Positions 1-7,452 of a DNA stretch of 64,000 nt are shown here, one piece after another. Every line of letters begins with the position of its first letter. Position 1 is the first letter of the stretch. The notes under the pieces were generated by a model. That model was not told where the DNA came from, did no database searches, and saw only the letters and a program-made list of their open reading frames with translations. Source of the DNA: an uncultured Paraprevotella sp. (GTDB taxonomy: Bacteria > Bacteroidota > Bacteroidia > Bacteroidales > Bacteroidaceae). The position numbers were made by a program, and so were the translations under genes. The stretch covers positions 1 to 64,000 of the forward strand of contig CALUIS010000015.1 of assembly GCA_944320765.1 (NCBI GenBank), in the 5' to 3' direction.

Positions 1-97
1 GCAGCTTGAAGAAAATAAACCGATTTATATAGTGATGAATAAGAAAGAAGGTGCATCGTGGATTACGACACACCTTCGTATATATCGGCTATTGTGA
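1..97 (+). CDS. 3' end of an unidentified gene (partial)
   Basis: Reading from base 2, an open frame of 31 codons runs in from the left edge and stops with TGA at 95-97. The visible tail includes IYIVMNKKEGASWITTHL, which looks like real protein but which I do not recognise. The gene body lies outside the window, so this may also be a chance frame. It ends about 150 bases before the antiterminator gene, with a stem-loop region in between. Confidence 0.3.
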   Translation, partial: QLEENKPIYIVMNKKEGASWITTHLRIYRLL

Positions 98-108
98 TAA
101 TCATATCG

Positions 109-195
109 GCGTGGGTTCTCGAGTTGCTCGTTCGACTACAATGGGCAATGCGAGAGCCTCAGTTCGTGGAACGAGTAACAGGCAGGAGTCCACGC
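109..195 (+). promoter_or_regulatory. Structured leader / nested inverted repeat upstream of the antiterminator gene
   Basis: Two nested inverted repeats lie in the gene-free stretch before the UpxY-like gene. The outer arms are GCGTGG (109-114) and CCACGC (190-195). The inner arms are GTTGCTCGTTC (123-133) and GAACGAGTAAC (169-179), which pair along 11 positions with one G-U. A transcript would fold into a long stem-loop. UpxY-controlled loci carry long 5' leaders on which the antiterminator acts, so a leader or attenuator role is plausible. The arms are too close together to resemble the invertible promoters of capsule loci. I see no clear TAnnTTTG element in this stretch. Confidence 0.4.
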
Positions 196-246
196 TTTGT
201 GTGTATTTAAACTGAATTCTGTCTAGAAGAAAGTTTGCTTGTCGAT

Positions 247-957
247 ATGAATGTCGATGGGGATGCATCTGATGATGTAAAGTCTTTGGCGTTGGAACAA
301 ACGGCCCTTTTGGGTGGGGCTGCCTCCAGCGAAACCTCTAAGTCTCACAGAACGAATAAGATGAGGCGTGGGGAGTCCACCAGAAATGTATCGAAGGAAT
401 GCATGGATAGAGAGAGGCGGACGCCCCGTTGGTATGCGTTGCGCACATCCTATGGCAGGGAACGGAAGGCGTATGAGTATATTGTCGGGAAGGGAGGGAC
501 TGCCTTTTATCCGACTGTAAAGGTGGTCAAGGAGGTCGGAGGCCGGCCTAGGGCGGTGGAAGTCTCCCGCATTCCGAACGTGTTTTTTGCGTACGGGACG
601 GAGGAGGAGATCCGGAAATTCGTTTTTGACAACGTCAATCTGTCTTATCTGCGTTTTTATTATACCTATTTCCGTGTCGGCGTGCAGAAGGTGAGGCGGC
701 CTTTGGTGGTACCGGACGGACAGATCGAGAGCTTGAGGATTATTTGCGCGCCGGACGCTGGCGATGTCGTCATGGTTCCGGACAGTGTCACCAAGTTCAA
801 GGCCGGAAAAATGGTGCGTATAGTGGAGGGGCAGTTTGCGGGGGTTGTCGGACGCGTGGCCCGTTTCCAAGGCCAGCAGCGGGTGGCTGTGGTTATCGAG
901 GGCCTGTTGACCGTGGCGACCGCATATGTGCCCAGCGCTTTTCTGGAACCCGTATGA
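247..957 (+). CDS. UpxY-type NusG-family transcription antiterminator
   Basis: This is a NusG paralogue of the UpxY class, which in Bacteroidales binds RNA polymerase at a locus leader and suppresses early termination across long operons. The NGN domain begins around W-Y-A-L-R-T (about residue 57) and a KOW domain fills the last 55 residues (FKAGKMVRIVEGQFAGVVG). The reading frame is open from 235 (TTG), with ATG at 247 and another at 403. The 403 start would give about 184 residues, the usual UpxY length, and has AAGGAA a few bases upstream, so the first 52 residues annotated here may be untranslated. UpxY proteins normally head capsule loci; this one heads a run of NTPase and protease genes with a 6-base gap to the next gene. 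Family assignment is firm; the start is not. Confidence 0.85.
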   Translation: MNVDGDASDDVKSLALEQTALLGGAASSETSKSHRTNKMRRGESTRNVSKECMDRERRTPRWYALRTSYGRERKAYEYIVGKGGTAFYPTVKVVKEVGGRPRAVEVSRIPNVFFAYGTEEEIRKFVFDNVNLSYLRFYYTYFRVGVQKVRRPLVVPDGQIESLRIICAPDAGDVVMVPDSVTKFKAGKMVRIVEGQFAGVVGRVARFQGQQRVAVVIEGLLTVATAYVPSAFLEPV

Positions 958-963
958 TATCTT

Positions 964-1221
964 ATGACGTTTGTTTGGATTTTTTGGGGGGTTATGAATG
1001 TAGTGTCATTCCTGTTGTATGCCTATGACAAGGCGTGCGCCTGTAAGGGGAAGTGGCGCATACCGGAGCTGACATTATTGTCATTCGCCTTTTGGGGAGG
1101 CGCTTTGGGGGCTTTTCTGGCAATGTATGTTTTTCATCATAAGACACGGCACGTGAGATTTCAGGTCTGTGTTCCTTTGTTTCTTTCCGTTCAGACAGTA
1201 ATATTGATAATAAATTTATAG
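964..1221 (+). CDS. DUF1294-family small membrane protein
   Basis: This 85-residue protein has three hydrophobic segments (about residues 1-20, 35-55 and 68-85) and the DUF1294 signature: an AYDK turn after the first helix, then WGGALGAFLAMYVFHHKTRH before the last. DUF1294 proteins are small inner-membrane proteins of unknown function. It starts 6 bases after the antiterminator gene and ends 4 bases before the SrfB-like gene, so it is co-transcribed with both. DUF1294 genes are often solitary, and I cannot say whether it works with the neighbouring system. Confidence 0.8.
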   Translation: MTFVWIFWGVMNVVSFLLYAYDKACACKGKWRIPELTLLSFAFWGGALGAFLAMYVFHHKTRHVRFQVCVPLFLSVQTVILIINL

Positions 1222-1225
1222 ACGT

Positions 1226-4200
1226 ATGAATATCTCGTTGATAGCGAATACAGGAATCCAGTTTTTGACCTTGGATTTTGAAGTTAAGGCAGAAGAAAGC
1301 TTTGTGGACAAGGATGGGAACTTTCTGAGTCCGTTATGCGTGCAAGATGAGAATGATTTTGCGATGCCTCTTGTGTTCCATGAAAGTTATGACATTCTGA
1401 AAGATGTTTGGACGCTGGAGATGGCTGTCAGTTTTTCTGGAGGACAGATAGTAGGGCTTGACGAGTTGAGGAACCATAAGCCGTTCCCTTATCTGTATCT
1501 TGACGCGAACGGGACGGAACGCTTGGTGAGCGAGGACAAGATCGATTTTGGCTCCTTGGAGGTGCTGGATGAGAAGGATTGTTACAGCGAGTATTGTTTT
1601 GCCGGTTCCATCACGGAGCGTCTGACAAAGGGGGGCTGTCCGTTGGATACGGTGGAGAACCAATGGTTGCCGGCGCCCATGTTTGAAAGGGATTCTTCAG
1701 GGAACGGCGTTTTCGGGCCTACCGGCTGGTGCCGTATGAAGCTTGTGCCCGACGGGCGGGTCAGGAATGTCAGGCGTTATCATCTGGTATGGGCTTTTGA
1801 TACGGCCTCGGTGAAGAACGGAATGTCTGGGGTGAAGCCTTTCTTTTACGACGGGGAAGAAGAGAAGCGTTATTCCATTTGTGACGAAGTGTCTCTTTTG
1901 TTTGATTTCTTCTCTCCCAAGCCTTACGATTGTGAATGGGTGGATGATTACATCGCGACTTTGATTCATGGAGGCAAGGACAACTCGGAGCTGGCTTCTG
2001 CGGACGGTGTGGTGTCACACTTCCGTTATATAGCTTATTATATAACCATGATTTCTTATCTTCGGAAGATGGGCCTGACGCCGGATGTGGTGCTCTATGC
2101 GGAGGAGGAGGCGTCCAAGCCCGTGGATTTGGTGCTTGATATCGGGAATTCCCGCACTTGTGGGGTGCTTTTCGAGGATGCGGATTTCACTAAGGTTGAC
2201 ATGTTGCAGCTTCAGGATTTGTCCGAGCCATGGAAGGTGTACAAGAAACCGTTTGATATGCGGTTGGCTTTCCATCAGTGTAGGTTCGGGGAGATGGATG
2301 TGCCGGGTCAGTTCCTTTGGCAGAGTTTTCTTCGCGTGGGGGATGAGGCGATAAAACTGATTTACAAGTCACGTCCCTCCAATGGGGTGGCGCTGCGCAC
2401 CACAAACTATTCGAGTCCGAAACGTTATCTTTGGGATAACAAGCAGTTTGAAGGGCAGTGGGATTTTCTGACGACAGAGGAGGATTCCAACTTGTCGCTC
2501 AACCGTTATATCAATGTGAAAGGATTGTCGGAACAGTTTGATAGCGACGGCTCGCTTCGCCGTGATAAGAGCGGTGGGATCTTCAGTTCCTTTTCCCGCC
2601 GTTCTCTTATGACATTTGTCATGATTGAGATTTTTCAGCAGGCCAGTTGTCAGATTAACAGCGCGGCCTACCGGGAAAAGCGGGGGGAGGTGAATTTGCC
2701 GCGGAAGTTGAGGAGCGTGCTTGTCACCTGCCCGACGGCAATGTCCAAAGAGGAACAGGTCATTTTGCGCCAGTGTGCGGAGGATGCTTATATTGCTTTG
2801 TTGCGTTGCAAGGATCCGGATTTGTATGAGCGTCCCTACGATCCCGCCGAGTGGCAAGACAAGATACAGATCATTCCTTCGGTGAAGGATTTGTCTGTCA
2901 ATCCGAACAATCCTGCAAGCCAGAGGCTTAAAACGGAGTGGGGCTATGATGAGGCGACCTGCTGCCAGTTGGTTTATCTTTATGCGGAAGTGGCCCAGCG
3001 TTATCTGAATCATTGTGCAGACTTCTTCAATCTTTACGGTCATGTCCGGGAGGAGTTTCTGGAAGACGGCTACCATCGTAAGTCCTTGACGATCGGTTCT
3101 GTCGATATCGGCGGAGGGACGACGGACCTTATGGTCTGCGCTTATAAATATGACGAGAAGGGGGTGTGCAAGCTTACTCCCAAGCCTTTGTTCTGGGATA
3201 GTTTTTATTATGCCGGCGATGATATCCTGGAGGAGATTGTCCGGGCTGTGATCATAGAGGGGCAGGACAAGGGCGGAGGCCGGCTTTATGAAGGGCCTAT
3301 ATTCAATGCGGTCTGTTCCAATTACATGGCGCTTCCGGACGACGACTTTATAGAGGCGCTTGGTCTTAAGGGGAAAGTCCGGCTGGACAATCTGACAGAA
3401 GCGGAGAGGGAGGATATAAAATATTCGTATGCCTCGCGTGAGACCTCGGAGCGCATTCATAACTTTTTCGGGAGGGACAAGGCCTCGATGGATTATAAGG
3501 ACCGCCTTATGCGACAGGATTTCAACGTGCAGGTTTCTGTGCCTATGGGAATGAGGCTGCTTGAGATGTTGGGGTGCGGGCGTAAGTCCGCACGTCTGAA
3601 GTACGAGGATTTCTTTGGCGAGCTGCAGCCGGCAAGTTTTATTCTGGAGCATTTCGCGGATCATTTCAGTATCGTGAAAGGCGGGAAGACGTATGTGTCT
3701 GTTGACTTCAGAAAGATCATATGGAACTTTGACGCTGATTTGTTGTCCAGGATCATCATCACGAAGATGGATCCTCTGATGAAGCAGCTGGCCATTATTC
3801 TTGATACATACAATTGCGATGTGGTCCTTTTGGCTGGCAGGCCGACCTCTTTGGATGCCATTACGGACCTTTTCTTGAAATACTATCCTGTCTCTCCCAA
3901 CCGGTTGGTCCGTTTGAATGATTACCGGGTGGGTGAATGGTATCCGTTTGCGGATGGCCTGGGATATTTTAAGGACCAGAAGTCGCTTGTCGCGGTCGGG
4001 GCGATGATTGGGTATATGTCGTCCAACGGAGGGATTGACGGCTTCCATATGGATATGACCCACTTTAAGAAGGACATGGTGTCGACGGCAAACTATATGG
4101 GGCTGTATAGTGCCGTAAACCAGAAGATAGCGGAGGCCATCCTGACGCCGGAGCAGAACACGGCCACGTTTGAGGTGCATGGATTCCCGCTGTTCATCGG

Positions 4201-4477
4201 TTGCAAGCAGCTGGTGTCCGTGTTCTATCAGGCACGTCCTTTGTTTGCTTTGGAGCTGGCGGAAGGAGTTGGGCTGCATACTGTTTCCTTACCCTTGAAG
4301 GTCTCGGTCGTGAGGAACTATTCTCAGGATAAGGAAATGCTGAAGATCGTATCTGCCGTGGATTCGACGGGGAAGCCGTTCTCCATACAGAAGCTGAAGT
4401 TCGGGGTGCAAAGCCTGGCTGGCGATGGGGCGTATTGGCTTGACAAGGGAGAGTTTGTTTTGAGTATTAACGGATAA
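1226..4477 (+). CDS. SrfB-like actin/Hsp70-fold ATPase
   Basis: This 1083-residue cytosolic protein has the actin/Hsp70 ATPase signatures. A phosphate-1 loop DIGNSRTCGVLF starts at residue 305, a phosphate-2 loop DIGGGTTDLMV at residue 627, and an adenosine-type motif LAGRP near residue 869. The first 290 residues appear rich in beta strands and precede the ATPase core. Length, motif spacing and the immediately following SrfC-like gene match the SrfB family (named after a Salmonella SsrB-regulated gene), whose biochemical function is not established. No signal peptide or membrane segment is visible. The next gene starts 17 bases on, behind AAGGAGGG. It could also be described as a divergent Hsp70-like protein, but the pairing with SrfC makes SrfB the better call. 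Confidence 0.75.
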   Translation: MNISLIANTGIQFLTLDFEVKAEESFVDKDGNFLSPLCVQDENDFAMPLVFHESYDILKDVWTLEMAVSFSGGQIVGLDELRNHKPFPYLYLDANGTERLVSEDKIDFGSLEVLDEKDCYSEYCFAGSITERLTKGGCPLDTVENQWLPAPMFERDSSGNGVFGPTGWCRMKLVPDGRVRNVRRYHLVWAFDTASVKNGMSGVKPFFYDGEEEKRYSICDEVSLLFDFFSPKPYDCEWVDDYIATLIHGGKDNSELASADGVVSHFRYIAYYITMISYLRKMGLTPDVVLYAEEEASKPVDLVLDIGNSRTCGVLFEDADFTKVDMLQLQDLSEPWKVYKKPFDMRLAFHQCRFGEMDVPGQFLWQSFLRVGDEAIKLIYKSRPSNGVALRTTNYSSPKRYLWDNKQFEGQWDFLTTEEDSNLSLNRYINVKGLSEQFDSDGSLRRDKSGGIFSSFSRRSLMTFVMIEIFQQASCQINSAAYREKRGEVNLPRKLRSVLVTCPTAMSKEEQVILRQCAEDAYIALLRCKDPDLYERPYDPAEWQDKIQIIPSVKDLSVNPNNPASQRLKTEWGYDEATCCQLVYLYAEVAQRYLNHCADFFNLYGHVREEFLEDGYHRKSLTIGSVDIGGGTTDLMVCAYKYDEKGVCKLTPKPLFWDSFYYAGDDILEEIVRAVIIEGQDKGGGRLYEGPIFNAVCSNYMALPDDDFIEALGLKGKVRLDNLTEAEREDIKYSYASRETSERIHNFFGRDKASMDYKDRLMRQDFNVQVSVPMGMRLLEMLGCGRKSARLKYEDFFGELQPASFILEHFADHFSIVKGGKTYVSVDFRKIIWNFDADLLSRIIITKMDPLMKQLAIILDTYNCDVVLLAGRPTSLDAITDLFLKYYPVSPNRLVRLNDYRVGEWYPFADGLGYFKDQKSLVAVGAMIGYMSSNGGIDGFHMDMTHFKKDMVSTANYMGLYSAVNQKIAEAILTPEQNTATFEVHGFPLFIGCKQLVSVFYQARPLFALELAEGVGLHTVSLPLKVSVVRNYSQDKEMLKIVSAVDSTGKPFSIQKLKFGVQSLAGDGAYWLDKGEFVLSING

Positions 4478-4494
4478 AGGAGGGATTTACAGTC

Positions 4495-7413
4495 ATGAAC
4501 GACATCATAGAGAGCAAGAATCTGGAGCTGATCCAGAATGTGACGGACCAGATAGGTTCCATCAACAATCTTATCAAGTGGGCGGACTGCCATCTGCAGG
4601 AGAGCCGGCGGGAAGAGACCTTTAAGAAGTTGGTGAACATACGCCGCCAGTTGAAGAGGTTGCGCTATGCTTTGGAAAGCAATCCGGCCATTGCCGCATT
4701 CGGAGAAAGCCAGAAAGGAAAGAGCTATGTCATCAGTTCGCTCCTTGCGCGGAAGGGGCGGCAGTTTATGGTTGCCGACCCTCTGACGGGAAAGCAGTAT
4801 AATTTTGTGGAGCAGTTCAATCCTATTGTCCGTGATGTGGAGGCCACGGGAGTGGCCACCCGCTTCACGAAAGTGTATGATGTTCCCGACGAAAGCTTTC
4901 CTGTTATGGTGAAAGTGCTTTCTGTGGCGGACATGCTCGAGATTTTATGCGACACAGCGTACAATGACGTGAAGACCCACTCCATTATCGACAGCGAGGA
5001 TATAGATGAGTTTGTCATTGCCCAGGAGCGGCGGTATAAGGGAGGCGCTCCGGTCCAGCGTTTTCTTGACGAGGATGACATTATGAATGTCCGTGAGTAC
5101 GTGGAAGGGCATGTGGGGATGGCCAAGGCCAAGGAGTTGCTGGATTCCCGGTATTTTGATGTGCTGGCTCGCATCATACCGCAGGTCCAGCCCCGGGAAT
5201 GGCCGCAGTTGATGTCTAAGTTGTGGTATGACAATCCTGATATAACGAATCTTTTCGTGCGCATCCTGCAGGGTTATGAGACGTTGGGGTTCTCTAAACG
5301 GATTTATATCCCTATATCCGCTTTGTTGAACGATACGACCACCTTGATGGGCTCGAACTGCCTTCAGCGTCTGGATATGCCCGTTCCCACGACCGGCAAC
5401 ACGGATCCCAACCAAGGTACGGACTTGTTTGTAGAGGGCCGGCAGGTGGTGCGGGGCTTCTCCAAGAGCGTATTGTCGGCCATGACGGCGGAGGTGGTGT
5501 TCCAGATTCCGGAAGATACCATAAATGAGGATCTGGTCTATCATACGGAAGGTATCATGGATGACAGCGTTCTTCAGCGTCTTCTTTCAAAAGGGTGGAA
5601 CAGGAAAGTGAGCAAAAGATTCCTTGACACCGTGGATATTCTGGACCTTCCGGGGGCGCGGGCGGCATTGGAGCTGCAGGAAGAGCAAGTCTCGATAGAG
5701 TTGAACAACAAGATGATGCTTCGCGGCAAGGTCCGTTATCTGTTCAACAAGTATAGCGACGAGAGGCTCATCAACGTATTGATGCTTTGTCATGACCACA
5801 TGCAGAATGGCCCCACCGTCATACCGGGGCTGGTGGAGCAATGGGTGAAGCAGAATATCGGTGAAAGCGCCCGGGCGCGTACGTCCTATCTTGACAAGAG
5901 CATCGTTTCCCCCTTGTTCATCATTGCGACTAAGTTTAATGTGGATATGAGCCATTCTGTCCAGGCCGGAGGGGACGACCAGATCGAGAACCGTTGGGAA
6001 GACCGTTATAAGAAGGTGCTGTATGACCAGGTGTTGCAGGCCGACAGTCTCAGTTGGTTCAGCGGCTGGACAGAACGCGGGGGATTCCGCAACACCTATT
6101 TGCTGCGTGACTATAAGTATTCCGGCATTAATGGGAACCGTTTGTTCGAGGGGTTTGACACGCAGGGCGCCGAGACGTCCGAGATTGACGCGGACTTTCA
6201 TCAGAGGCTTCGGCGGAGCTTTGTTTCCAGTCCGTTCGTGAATACTTTCTTCGAGGACCCTGAGTTGGCGTGGGATTCTGCGGCTACGATGAATAATGAC
6301 GGGGCGACGCGTATCATTGAAAACCTGGGTGTGGTTGCGGCCAACGCCAAGGAGAGCCGTCTGTATAAATATCAGGCGGAAATCAAGGGGCTGCATTTGC
6401 AGGTTTGTTCATTGATGGAGGAATATTATCATGGAGAGAATGATGAGGATACGCTCCAGAAGGCGATTGCGCGTAGCGGCTCCATTATCGCCGAGTTTGA
6501 TGTGGTTTGCGGGAAGGACAACTATTTCTTTGGACGTATGATCCAGAATCTGCAGGTCAGCGAGAACTATGTCTTCGACTTTTATTATAACCAGTTGAAT
6601 AATACGAAGATGATCTCGGAGCGTGACATGAAGGAGTACGATCTCATCCTTACCCGTTGCCATGGGCGGATTTCGGCCTCGAACACGTATGAGGAGAATC
6701 TGGAGGTGTTACGTCAGGAATACCACTATCCTACTGCGGCCGCTTGTCGGGAGTTCTTCGAAGGGGTGAAAGGGATTTCCCTGGACAAGCTTTTTGAGTG
6801 CAATTTCAAGCAGAAGAGCAATTCCGAGCAACTGGCCGAGGGGATTGTAAGGCAATGGTTGGACGACATCGGTTCGCAGAAGAATCTCAAATTTTATGAG
6901 ACCGAGGGGTGTAATACGCTTGCGGTCCTGGATTTGATAGAGAATCTGAAGGCCGTGGTGGGGACGACCGGGCTCGTCGCCTCCATCGCCAAAGCCATCA
7001 GTCCGTTTGTGGACGCCGTTTCTGTGCCTCACCAGATTCTGGATATGATAGCGGATACTACGGCGGAAATGATGAATGAGTTTGTGGTGACGTTGGGTTT
7101 CAACCGCTATTCCCCGGAGAAAATCGCGGATTTGAAGCTGGTTAATGAGAAGAACGGCTTGCATCTCTCGTTTGACTATGGCCCGGCCGGGAAGGTGCCG
7201 ATGTCAAAGGATGAGCTCTCGGAACTTTTCGATGCTATCCGTCCTACGGAGGAAAATGTCCGGCTCACATCCTTGCCGTCCTTTATAAATTATAACAAGT
7301 GGATTGATATGCTTCTCATTTCGTTTGTCGCGTCATATGACGTTCCGAATTATGACGTGGAGGCCAACAGGCAGCTCGGGCTGTTGCTGGAGGCTTACCG
7401 TAGTCTGGGATGA
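4495..7413 (+). CDS. SrfC-like dynamin-type GTPase
   Basis: This 972-residue protein carries a Walker A/G1 loop GESQKGKS at residues 70-77, a G3 motif DLPGAR from residue 384, and a G4-like TKFN at 479-482 where the usual motif is TKxD. The G3 form DLPGAR and large helical C-terminal region fit the SrfC family, a set of putative virulence-associated proteins related to dynamin-like GTPases. It directly follows the SrfB-like ATPase, the usual SrfB-SrfC order. AAGGAGGG sits 10 bases before the start codon. No transmembrane segment is obvious; a weakly hydrophobic stretch near residues 820-850 might touch membrane. Family assignment is inferred from motifs and context. Confidence 0.72.
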   Translation: MNDIIESKNLELIQNVTDQIGSINNLIKWADCHLQESRREETFKKLVNIRRQLKRLRYALESNPAIAAFGESQKGKSYVISSLLARKGRQFMVADPLTGKQYNFVEQFNPIVRDVEATGVATRFTKVYDVPDESFPVMVKVLSVADMLEILCDTAYNDVKTHSIIDSEDIDEFVIAQERRYKGGAPVQRFLDEDDIMNVREYVEGHVGMAKAKELLDSRYFDVLARIIPQVQPREWPQLMSKLWYDNPDITNLFVRILQGYETLGFSKRIYIPISALLNDTTTLMGSNCLQRLDMPVPTTGNTDPNQGTDLFVEGRQVVRGFSKSVLSAMTAEVVFQIPEDTINEDLVYHTEGIMDDSVLQRLLSKGWNRKVSKRFLDTVDILDLPGARAALELQEEQVSIELNNKMMLRGKVRYLFNKYSDERLINVLMLCHDHMQNGPTVIPGLVEQWVKQNIGESARARTSYLDKSIVSPLFIIATKFNVDMSHSVQAGGDDQIENRWEDRYKKVLYDQVLQADSLSWFSGWTERGGFRNTYLLRDYKYSGINGNRLFEGFDTQGAETSEIDADFHQRLRRSFVSSPFVNTFFEDPELAWDSAATMNNDGATRIIENLGVVAANAKESRLYKYQAEIKGLHLQVCSLMEEYYHGENDEDTLQKAIARSGSIIAEFDVVCGKDNYFFGRMIQNLQVSENYVFDFYYNQLNNTKMISERDMKEYDLILTRCHGRISASNTYEENLEVLRQEYHYPTAAACREFFEGVKGISLDKLFECNFKQKSNSEQLAEGIVRQWLDDIGSQKNLKFYETEGCNTLAVLDLIENLKAVVGTTGLVASIAKAISPFVDAVSVPHQILDMIADTTAEMMNEFVVTLGFNRYSPEKIADLKLVNEKNGLHLSFDYGPAGKVPMSKDELSELFDAIRPTEENVRLTSLPSFINYNKWIDMLLISFVASYDVPNYDVEANRQLGLLLEAYRSLG

Positions 7414-7452
7414 GATGGGAAGTCGGTCTTAGGTCTTTTTGCATAGAAGAAT

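Noticed and set aside
109..195. Invertible capsule-type promoter upstream of the UpxY-like gene
   Set aside because: The inverted arms are only about 35-75 bases apart, no promoter elements lie between them, and no invertase gene is visible.
2369..4279. 636-codon antisense frame inside the SrfB-like gene
   Set aside because: It lies wholly opposite a gene with clear ATPase motifs, has no recognisable domain, and is of the composition expected of a mirror frame in GC-rich DNA.
1226..4477. Housekeeping DnaK chaperone
   Set aside because: The length, N-terminal beta region and lack of a DnaK-type substrate-binding domain do not fit; the following SrfC-like gene supports SrfB.
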